Translations under genes and position numbers: made by a program
Assembly (NCBI GenBank): GCA_934133115.1
Contig: CAKPAV010000005.1
Span: forward strand, 1 to 16,098
Source of the DNA: an uncultured Bacilli bacterium
Lineage (GTDB): Bacteria; Bacillota_I; Bacilli_A; RFN20; CAG-826
Length of the DNA stretch: 16,098 nt
Direction: 5' to 3'
Notes under the pieces: model-generated
The model's database searches: none
Told to the model about the DNA's origin: nothing
What the model saw: the letters and a program-made list of their open reading frames with translations, nothing else
In this document: in pieces, positions 6,668 to 12,351 of the stretch
Layout of the letters: the number at the start of each line of letters is the position of its first letter
Position numbering within the stretch: position 1 is the first letter of the stretch

Positions 6668-6709
6668 AAAATGTTGAATATTGAATTAAATTTCAATATC
6701 CACATTTTT
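6668..6709. terminator. Long hairpin, probable bidirectional terminator
   Basis: AAAATGT (6668-6674) pairs with ACATTTT (6702-6708), and ATATTGAA (6678-6685) with TTCAATAT (6692-6699). A small internal loop lies between the stems and a six-base loop closes the hairpin. Runs of A on the left and T on the right let it serve either strand. It separates the YitT remnant from the FAD-oxidoreductase gene. Confidence 0.5.
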
Positions 6710-6824
6710 ATTGTTCAAACTAATATAAATGATTACGTAATTGATTTAAAAAAATGATTGTTATGAAAATTTTATTCATTTTTGATACAAAACTATTTAA
6801 ACTCTAATGCTTTTTGTTATTCCT

Positions 6825-6843
6825 CAAGTTTATAATGAACTTG
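6825..6843. promoter_or_regulatory. 19-bp palindrome over the -10 of the FAD-oxidoreductase gene
   Basis: CAAGTTTATAATGAACTTG is a near-perfect dyad, with eight of nine half-site positions symmetric. It contains TATAAT (6831-6836) in its middle, 25 bases before the RBS-start region. No good -35 was found at normal spacing. A repressor or activator site is the likely reading, but the binding protein is unknown. Confidence 0.45.
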
Positions 6844-6867
6844 ATATCTTTTAAAGGTGGAATTTAA

Positions 6868-7980
6868 ATGAAAAAGTATGATGTTATAGTTTGTGGTGGT
6901 GGTATTGCAGGCGTAAGTGCGGCAATATCTGCGGCAAGAATGAATCAAAAAGTTTGTTTAATTGAAAGAAGTGCTTTGCTTGGTGGATTAGCCACGATTG
7001 GATTAATTCATTGGTATGAGCCTTTATGTGATGGCTTAGGAAATCAAATGATTTATTCTAACGCTGAAGAACTTTTACGATTAGCAATTTCGCATGGATA
7101 TAATACTTTAGAGGATAGCTGGTTATATAAAAATAGTGATAAACATAATAAAAGATATGCTTCTTGGTTTGATCCTAATTTGTTTGCTTTATCACTTACT
7201 AGATTATTAGATGAACTACATGTAACTATTTATTTTGAAAGTCAAATTAGTGAAGTACATATGAAAAATAATTCATTGACTTCGATAGATATTTATACTA
7301 TTGAAGGAAAAATTAATTTACGTGCAAAAACATTTATTGATGCAACAGGAAGTGCTTATATATTTAAAAAAGCTAATTTAAAAACAAGAAACGGTGCAAA
7401 TTATTTAACTTATGCCACCTCTACATATAAAAACGGATTAAAAAAACCAGTATTCCAATATAGCGGTGCTTCTTTATCTGGTAATAATCAACCAGAAAAT
7501 GCACGTATTTTTTCTAATGCCAATCAAAAAGATGTTAATGAATATTTATTACTTGGACAAAAACTTTGTTTAAAAGAATATGAAAGTAGTAAGTTAGCAG
7601 ATGTTTCTATTTTGCCATCTATGATTCAATTTAGAAAAATATCTACTATAGTTGGTGATTATCAATTATCTAAAGATGATTTATATAAAAGACATGAAGA
7701 TTCTATAGGCGTTATTGGTGTATTTGATAAACCAGGTGAATGGTATGAGTTACCAATAGGAATTTTAAAAAATAGTAGTGTATCAAATTTATTTGCGGCA
7801 GGAAGAATTGTATCTTGTTTAGATGATGAAGCTTGGGAAGCAACAAGAGTAATACCTGTTTGTGCGCTTACTGGTGAAGTTAGTGGCTTGTTAGCAAGCT
7901 TATATAATAAAAATAAAAGCCTAAACATTAGTGATGTTCAGACTTTATTAGAAAAAAGAAATATTAAATTACATTATTAA
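6868..7980 (+). CDS. FAD-dependent oxidoreductase (FAD_oxidored, PF12831-like)
   Basis: This 370-residue cytoplasmic flavoprotein has an N-terminal Rossmann dinucleotide site, VIVCGGGIAGVSAA at residues 6-19, with Glu34 at the end of the second strand for the FAD ribose. The following block LLGGLATIGLIHWYEPLCDG and the C-terminal AAGRIVSCLDDEAWEATRVI are typical of the clostridial family grouped as FAD_oxidored, whose substrates are mostly unknown. AAAGGTGG lies eight bases before the ATG. The gene has its own palindromic promoter region and is flanked on both sides by gene remnants, yet shows no frameshift. The protein is somewhat shorter than the 430-470 residues I associate with the family, but both ends look native. 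Co-substrate and pathway cannot be assigned. Confidence 0.85.
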   Translation: MKKYDVIVCGGGIAGVSAAISAARMNQKVCLIERSALLGGLATIGLIHWYEPLCDGLGNQMIYSNAEELLRLAISHGYNTLEDSWLYKNSDKHNKRYASWFDPNLFALSLTRLLDELHVTIYFESQISEVHMKNNSLTSIDIYTIEGKINLRAKTFIDATGSAYIFKKANLKTRNGANYLTYATSTYKNGLKKPVFQYSGASLSGNNQPENARIFSNANQKDVNEYLLLGQKLCLKEYESSKLADVSILPSMIQFRKISTIVGDYQLSKDDLYKRHEDSIGVIGVFDKPGEWYELPIGILKNSSVSNLFAAGRIVSCLDDEAWEATRVIPVCALTGEVSGLLASLYNKNKSLNISDVQTLLEKRNIKLHY

Positions 7981-8087
7981 TTTTTTAAGTTAGGGAACTC
8001 TAATGTAATAGTGGTTCCCTTATTTAATTTAGATTCGTGATTTAATTTGATATCATATTTTAAGCAAATATGTTTAACAATCGATAA
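7977..8087 (-). pseudogene. 3' remnant of a sensor histidine kinase
   Basis: Read on the minus strand, this stretch encodes [16 protein letters not shown], then ESKLNKGTTITLEFP, and stops at 7977-7979. It matches the end of the HATPase_c domain: the G1-box helix LSIVKH and the G2-box GTT with the final beta strand. The expected GTGLG before LSIVKH is absent. From 8088 the sequence instead belongs to an ABC exporter on the other strand. Only about the last 35 residues survive. The stop overlaps the stop of the convergent FAD-oxidoreductase gene. Confidence 0.72.
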
Positions 8088-8244
8088 TGTAATTATTGCA
8101 CATCGTATGCGCACTATTGAAAATGCTGATAAGATTGTTGTGATTCAAAATGGACAAATTGTTGAAAATGGAACACCAAAAGAACTATTAAAAACTAATG
8201 ATGTATATGCTAAAATGCTTCAAACACAACTTGAAAATAAGTAA
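8088..8244 (+). pseudogene. 3' remnant of an ABC exporter ATPase
   Basis: The plus strand encodes [18 protein letters not shown], then [15 protein letters not shown] and VYAKMLQTQ, ending at TAA 8242-8244. This is the C-terminus of a type I ABC exporter: the switch-histidine loop IAHRM and the last strands after Walker B, about 50 residues. All upstream motifs are gone. A nominal ATG at 8047 lies within the opposite-strand histidine-kinase remnant, so the apparent 65-residue frame is a chimera and not a gene. Confidence 0.78.
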
Positions 8245-8303
8245 TTTTATTTATTAGTATGCCTTTCTGTGCTATCATTTAAACATATAGGTATGGTGAT
8301 AGT

Positions 8304-8783
8304 ATGATGGAAAATAGTGAATTAGAACATAGACTACATACTTTAGTAAAAATAGCAAGAATTTTCAATGAAAAAGGATACATTTGGGCAATTGGAGGCT
8401 CATGCATGATGTATCTACATGGAATTGTTGATTCTTTTCATGATATTGACATTATGGTGTCTATGGCAGATGCTGAATCTTCTAAACAAGAATTGCTAAA
8501 ACTAGGCCTTTTAGAAAAAAGTACACCAGGGATATATGCTACAAAACATTTTTATGAATTTGTAATCGATAATGTAGATATCGATGAAATGGCCGGATTT
8601 GCTATTATTAAAGATAATGTGCCATATGACTGCAGTTTTGTTAAAGAAAACATTGATATGATTAAAGTTATAGATGGAGTCGATATTCCATTAGAATCTT
8701 TAGAAAAATGGGCGATATATTATCATTTGATGGGAAGAGATAACAAAGCTAATCTAATAAAGACATATATGAAAAATAAGTAG
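8304..8783 (+). CDS. Nucleotidyltransferase-like protein
   Basis: This 159-residue soluble protein shows the nucleotidyltransferase-fold signature. WAIGGS (residues 28-33) is followed 13 residues later by FHDIDIMV with the Asp pair Asp47 and Asp49. A later YDCSFV may supply the third strand. This resembles MNT/AbiEii-like or aminoglycoside-type nucleotidyltransferase domains, some of which act as antitoxins or toxins. No HEPN-type or other partner lies next to it, so a solo or household role is equally possible. GGTGAT at 8295-8300 supports ATG 8304; ATG 8307 is an alternative. It starts 60 bases after the ABC remnant and probably has its own promoter. The substrate is not predictable. Confidence 0.65.
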   Translation: MMENSELEHRLHTLVKIARIFNEKGYIWAIGGSCMMYLHGIVDSFHDIDIMVSMADAESSKQELLKLGLLEKSTPGIYATKHFYEFVIDNVDIDEMAGFAIIKDNVPYDCSFVKENIDMIKVIDGVDIPLESLEKWAIYYHLMGRDNKANLIKTYMKNK

Positions 8784-8826
8784 CATATTAAGTAAGATTT
8801 AAGCAAGATAAAAAAGGAGAATTTTT

Positions 8827-9348
8827 ATGGAAGACAAAACATTAGAATTGATCAAAACAAGAAGAAGCGTTCGCTCTTATGAAGATAAGAAAGTACCTGA
8901 AGAATTATTAAATAAAGTACTTGAAGCAGGAACATATGCACCAACTGGAAGAGGTAAGCAATCACCAGTTATTGTTGCTATTACTTCTGAAAAATATCGT
9001 AATATCATTCAAAAACTTAATGCTAGTGTAATGGGAGTAAGTATTGATCCGTATTATGGTGCACCAGTTGTTATTGTTGTTTTAGCAGATCCTAGTATTA
9101 ATACTTGGGTAGAAGATGCATCGCTAGTATTAGGCAATATGATGTTAGAGGCTCATGCTTTGGGCCTTGGATCAGTTTGGATTCACCGCGAAAGAGAAAT
9201 ATTTGATAGTGGTGTAGGAAAAGAACTTTTAAAAGAATGGGGACTACCTGAAGAATTACGCGGAGTTGGTTCTATCGCATTAGGTTACACTAAAGGTGAA
9301 TATCCAGTGGCTAAACCTCGCAAAGAAAATTATATAAAACGCATTTAA
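8827..9348 (+). CDS. Nitroreductase family protein
   Basis: This 173-residue cytoplasmic flavoprotein of the NfsA/NfnB-like superfamily would bind FMN and reduce nitro, quinone or flavin substrates with NAD(P)H as a homodimer. The N-terminal block IKTRRSVRSYEDKKVPEELL carries the RRSxR phosphate-binding motif, followed by AGTYAPTGRGKQ. Later EDASLVLGNMMLEAHALGLGSVWI and the final GYTKGEYPV are also typical. Length is normal for the small single-domain group. AAAAAGGAG lies a few bases before the ATG. It follows the nucleotidyltransferase by 43 bases and may be read through from it. The physiological substrate is unknown. Confidence 0.92.
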   Translation: MEDKTLELIKTRRSVRSYEDKKVPEELLNKVLEAGTYAPTGRGKQSPVIVAITSEKYRNIIQKLNASVMGVSIDPYYGAPVVIVVLADPSINTWVEDASLVLGNMMLEAHALGLGSVWIHREREIFDSGVGKELLKEWGLPEELRGVGSIALGYTKGEYPVAKPRKENYIKRI

Positions 9349-9366
9349 ATTATTTTAATAAAGAAC

Positions 9367-9372
9367 TATAAT
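9367..9372 (+). promoter_or_regulatory. -10 element of the MscS-type gene
   Basis: A perfect TATAAT lies 31 bases before the MscS start. The -35 position (TTTAAA at 17-bp spacing) is poor, so the assignment rests on the -10 alone. Confidence 0.35.
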
Positions 9373-9402
9373 ATTATTTGCTATTTATAAGGAGTGATTT
9401 TT

Positions 9403-10227
9403 ATGGATTGGAATCAATTTTGGAAAACAGTGCAAGATTGGGTTACTAACACAGGAATTAAAATTGTTATTGCTATTCTCATATTAATAGTATCATTTGG
9501 CATAATTAACGCAATTAGTAAGAAAATTGCTAAAAAAGCCGATAAAAAAGTAGAGGAAAATAAGAAAATTGATAAAACATTATATCGTACTTTAAGTTAT
9601 GTTACTAAAATAGGACTTAAGATTTTAGTTGTTCTTGCTCTTATTGGCTATTTAGGAATTGATACTTCAGGAGTTACAGCTTTACTTGCTTCTCTTGGTG
9701 TTGGTGTTGGTTTAGCGATTAATGGTACTTTATCAAACTTTGCTGGCGGCGTAATGCTTGTCTTTACGCGTCCATTCCGTGTTGATGATTATATTGAAGC
9801 TTTGGATAATGGAGGAACTGTAGAAGATATTCATATTTGTTATACAAAACTAAGAACGCCAGATAATAAAGTTGTTTATTTACCAAATGGTGCCCTATCA
9901 ACAGCGCAAATCGTAAATTACTCCGAAAAAGATACTCGAAGAGTGGATGTTAATTTATCAATTTCTTACGCTGATGATTTTGAAAAAGCGAAAAAAGTTA
10001 TTTTAGAAGTTTGTAAGAAAAATAAAAAGATTCTTAATATACCTGCACCAGCAATTAATGTTGTTGAGCATGGTGATAGTTCAATCAATATTACCGCTAA
10101 GGTATGGTGCAAAAATGCTGATTATTGGGATGTAAAATTCTATATGTTAGAAAAAGTCAAAGTAGCATTTGATGAAAATGGCATTGAAATTCCATTCAAT
10201 CAATTAGAAGTAACTTTAAAAAAATAA
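9403..10227 (+). CDS. mscS: MscS-family mechanosensitive ion channel
   Basis: This 274-residue membrane channel would open under membrane tension to release ions and solutes during hypo-osmotic shock, as a heptamer. Two hydrophobic segments (about 18-40 and 65-85) precede the pore helix TM3 at about 90-122, whose glycine/alanine-rich face GVGVGLAINGTLSNFAGG is the hallmark of MscS. FTRPFRVDDYIE begins the beta domain, and the cytoplasmic alpha-beta domain runs to the end, making the length standard. The reading frame opens at GTG 9394, which is itself part of AAGGAG, so the ATG at 9403 is the start. A Lys/Glu-rich loop (about 40-58) joins TM1 and TM2. Confidence 0.94.
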   Translation: MDWNQFWKTVQDWVTNTGIKIVIAILILIVSFGIINAISKKIAKKADKKVEENKKIDKTLYRTLSYVTKIGLKILVVLALIGYLGIDTSGVTALLASLGVGVGLAINGTLSNFAGGVMLVFTRPFRVDDYIEALDNGGTVEDIHICYTKLRTPDNKVVYLPNGALSTAQIVNYSEKDTRRVDVNLSISYADDFEKAKKVILEVCKKNKKILNIPAPAINVVEHGDSSINITAKVWCKNADYWDVKFYMLEKVKVAFDENGIEIPFNQLEVTLKK

Positions 10228-10229
10228 AA

Positions 10230-10321
10230 AGTAGTTGCAAGTGAAATAATAAAGAATACATTATTAGCCTTGACTAAATTGTTATAATTAAGCAATTATG
10301 ACACTTGCTAAAGTAACTACT
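10230..10321. repeat. Split inverted repeat enclosing the MFS leader
   Basis: AGTAGTT-GCAAGTG (10230-10243) is answered by CACTTGC (10302-10308) and AACTACT (10315-10321), with six unpaired bases between the two halves of the right arm. The enclosed 58 bases hold two smaller inverted repeats: AATAAT/ATTATT, and AATTG/CAATT around TATAAT. TTGACT (10270-10275) with AATTAT (10294-10299), spacer 18, is a possible promoter inside the loop. It matches no riboswitch class I know. Confidence 0.5.
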
Positions 10322-10340
10322 CAAAGTAAGAGGTGAAAAG

Positions 10341-11501
10341 ATGTATTCTTTTTTATTAGTAATTATTTATATAGCTTTTATAAGCTTGGGGTTACCCGAT
10401 TCATTGCTTGGATCATGTTGGCCAGTAGTGCACATAGAAATGAATGTTCCAACTTCATATATGGGAATAGTTTCCATGATTATTGCTATTGGTACAGTTA
10501 TATCTAGTTTATTATCAGATAAATTAACGACAAAGTTCGGAACTAAAATAGTAACAGTTGCAAGCGTGTTTTTAACTACAATTGCCTTATTTGGTTTTTC
10601 GTTATCTAGCAAGTTTTGGATGCTAATTCTTTTTGCAATACCTTATGGCTTAGGTGCTGGGGCAATTGATGCCGCTTTAAATAACTATGTGGCAATTCAT
10701 TATAAAGCTAAACATATGAGTTGGTTACATTGCTTTTGGGGAGTAGGAACTATAGTTAGTCCATTTATTATGGGCTTTGCTTTAAAAAATATGACTTGGA
10801 ATGCAGGATATCGCATTGTTGGAATAATTCAATTAGTCATTACAATATTTCTACTTTGCACATTAAAAGTTTGGAATGTTAATTCAAATGTTACTAGTGA
10901 AGAAACTAAGCATATTGGTTTATTCAAAGCATTAAAGATACGTGGAGTAATATTTTTACTTATTGGTTTCTTTTCTTATTCAGCGTTAGAAGCTACATCA
11001 ATGCAATGGGCAAGCACTTATTTTGTAGAAGTAAAAGGTATTGAGGCCGGCGCTGCCGCTAATTTTGCCTCTTTATTTTATATAGGCATAACATTGGGAA
11101 GATTCTTATCAGGATTTATTACCGATAAATTAGGTGATAAGAAAATGATTATATTAGGTACATCGATACTAACGATAGGAATAGTATTATTGCTTTTACC
11201 GATAAATTCTTATTATATTGCTATTTCGGCTTTTGTTATTATTGGACTAGGTTGTGCTCCAATATATCCTTGTATTATCCATTCAACACCTCTAAATTTT
11301 GGCAAAGAGAATTCTGGAGCAATTATTGGAATACAAATGGCCAGTGCTTATTTAGGTACTTCATTTATGCCGCCTTTGTTTGGATTAATAGGTGGAAAAA
11401 TAGGCTATAAAATATTTCCAATCTATATTTTAATTTTTGCTTTTTTAATGATAATAATGATTGAAATTACGTTTCATATAACACAAAAGAAGAACAAATA
11501 A
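10341..11501 (+). CDS. MFS transporter
   Basis: This 386-residue protein has about 12 hydrophobic segments and belongs to the major facilitator superfamily. The opening AFISLGLPDSLLGSCWPVVH is a signature I associate with a group of FucP-like or uncharacterised permeases in Bacillota. The A-motif-like loop SDKLTTKFGTK follows TM2 and its counterpart TDKLGDKK occurs in the second half. GAGGTG lies five bases before the ATG. It is transcribed separately from mscS, with a structured leader upstream and an intrinsic terminator overlapping its stop. A sugar or small metabolite is a plausible substrate, but none can be named. Confidence 0.88.
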   Translation: MYSFLLVIIYIAFISLGLPDSLLGSCWPVVHIEMNVPTSYMGIVSMIIAIGTVISSLLSDKLTTKFGTKIVTVASVFLTTIALFGFSLSSKFWMLILFAIPYGLGAGAIDAALNNYVAIHYKAKHMSWLHCFWGVGTIVSPFIMGFALKNMTWNAGYRIVGIIQLVITIFLLCTLKVWNVNSNVTSEETKHIGLFKALKIRGVIFLLIGFFSYSALEATSMQWASTYFVEVKGIEAGAAANFASLFYIGITLGRFLSGFITDKLGDKKMIILGTSILTIGIVLLLLPINSYYIAISAFVIIGLGCAPIYPCIIHSTPLNFGKENSGAIIGIQMASAYLGTSFMPPLFGLIGGKIGYKIFPIYILIFAFLMIIMIEITFHITQKKNK

Positions 11502-11528
11502 CGATATCATTTCGATTTGCTCTTTTTT
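11490..11528 (+). terminator. Intrinsic terminator overlapping the MFS stop codon
   Basis: AAGA-CAAAT-CGA pairs with TCG-ATTTG-TCTT around a seven-base loop, with one A-C mismatch and two bulged A, followed by a run of T. The left arm contains the last MFS codons and its TAA stop, so the gene ends inside its own terminator. Confidence 0.65.
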
Positions 11529-11530
11529 TC

Positions 11531-11601
11531 TTGCTTAATACATAAGCAAATTGTTAAAATTAGATGTAAGATATTGTTTTTAATTATAAATTAAAAAACA
11601 A
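11531..11601. promoter_or_regulatory. Cluster of TTG...CAA dyads upstream of rex, candidate Rex operators
   Basis: TTGCTTA-ataca-TAAGCAA (11531-11549) is a perfect 7-bp dyad. TTGTTAA (11551-11557) is a clean half-site of the clostridial Rex box TTGTTAAnnnnTTAACAA. TTGTTTTTAATT (11574-11585) and AATTAAAAAACAA (11589-11601) form a long dyad. All have TTG/CAA ends but none is a full canonical box. Autoregulation by Rex is common, so this is a reasoned inference. The sites lie 44 bp or more upstream of the predicted -35. Confidence 0.45.
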
Positions 11602-11644
11602 ACTGTTTATTTTACCGATGAAAGCGATGTCATAAGAGATTATA

Positions 11645-11674
11645 TTGACAAGTATGTAATGTCTGCGATACACT
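11645..11674 (+). promoter_or_regulatory. Promoter of the rex-adhE operon
   Basis: TTGACA (11645-11650) is a perfect -35. TACACT (11669-11674), at 18-bp spacing, matches four of six -10 positions. Transcription would start near 11681, at the 5' arm of the hairpin that abuts the rex ribosome binding site. Confidence 0.5.
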
Positions 11675-11677
11675 TAA

Positions 11678-11701
11678 TTCGGTAAAAGAATACCGAAGGA
11701 G
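11678..11701 (+). promoter_or_regulatory. Hairpin abutting the rex ribosome binding site
   Basis: TTCGGTA (11678-11684) pairs with TACCGAA (11691-11697) across a six-base loop. The last two bases of the stem are the first two of AAGGAG (11696-11701). TTTTACCGA at 11610-11618 is a 9-bp perfect partner for TCGGTAAAA (11679-11687) and could compete, but only on a transcript begun upstream of the predicted promoter. It could equally be a DNA-binding dyad. Confidence 0.45.
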
Positions 11702-11709
11702 TGAAAACT

Positions 11710-12348
11710 ATGCTTGATGGCGTATCAGTAAAGCAATTACAAAGATTTCCGATATACTTAAAATATCTAAAATCAATGCGTGATGCCGGTGTGGTAACAA
11801 TTACCGCTCCACTTATTGCTAGAGCACTTGATCAATCAGAAGAACAAGTAAAAAAAGATCTTCAAGTAGTGACTACTTCAAAAGGTAGACCGAATACAGG
11901 TCGCGATATTAATGTTCTTATTAATGATATCGAAGTATTCTTAGGTTACCACAATATTAGCGATGCAATCATTGTTGGTGTTGGACACTTAGGTGAAGCT
12001 TTTATGAATTATAAAGGATTCGCTGAATTTAGCCTTAATATTTTAGCGGGATTTGATAATGATGAATCAAAGATTGGTAAAGTAATAAATGGCAAGCAAG
12101 TATTTCCAATGGCAAAACTAAAAAATTTAGTTCCAAGATTAAACGTTAGTATTGCGATATTAACTACCCCAGCATCCGCTTCGCAAGAAGTCGCGGAATT
12201 ATTAGTTGATGCTGGCATTAAAGGAATTTGGAATTTCGCGCCAATTAACCTAAAAGTAAATGACGATGTTGTGGTTGAAAATGTCAATCTTGCATCATCG
12301 TTAGCAGTATTATCTCATAAACTAAAAAAGAAATTTCAGGAGGAGTAA
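11710..12348 (+). CDS. rex: Redox-sensing transcriptional repressor Rex
   Basis: This 212-residue dimeric repressor binds NAD(H) and releases DNA when NADH rises. The N-terminal winged helix (about 1-75) contains QLQRFPIYLKYL and LDQSEEQVKKDL. The Rossmann domain begins with IIVGVGHLGEAFMNY (GVGHLG at 90-95), and AILTTPASASQEVAELL is followed by GIWNFAPI, all standard for Rex. The ATG at 11710 is preferred because the GTG at 11701 lies within the ribosome binding site. adhE starts three bases after the rex stop, and AGGAGG inside the rex 3' end serves it, so the two are coupled. In many Bacillota, Rex represses adhE and hydrogenase genes. Here it heads that operon, giving a direct feedback loop. 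Confidence 0.96.
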   Translation: MLDGVSVKQLQRFPIYLKYLKSMRDAGVVTITAPLIARALDQSEEQVKKDLQVVTTSKGRPNTGRDINVLINDIEVFLGYHNISDAIIVGVGHLGEAFMNYKGFAEFSLNILAGFDNDESKIGKVINGKQVFPMAKLKNLVPRLNVSIAILTTPASASQEVAELLVDAGIKGIWNFAPINLKVNDDVVVENVNLASSLAVLSHKLKKKFQEE

Positions 12349-12351
12349 AAA

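Noticed and set aside
7992..8020. AGGGAAC/GTTCCCT stem after the FAD-oxidoreductase gene as a terminator
   Set aside because: The bases are explained by the GTT and LEFP codons of the histidine-kinase remnant. The loop is 15 bases and no T run follows, so a terminator is unproven.
8047..8087. ATG at 8047 as the start of a 65-residue protein
   Set aside because: The first 14 codons are antisense to histidine-kinase sequence. The ABC part begins only at about 8088, so the frame is a deletion chimera.
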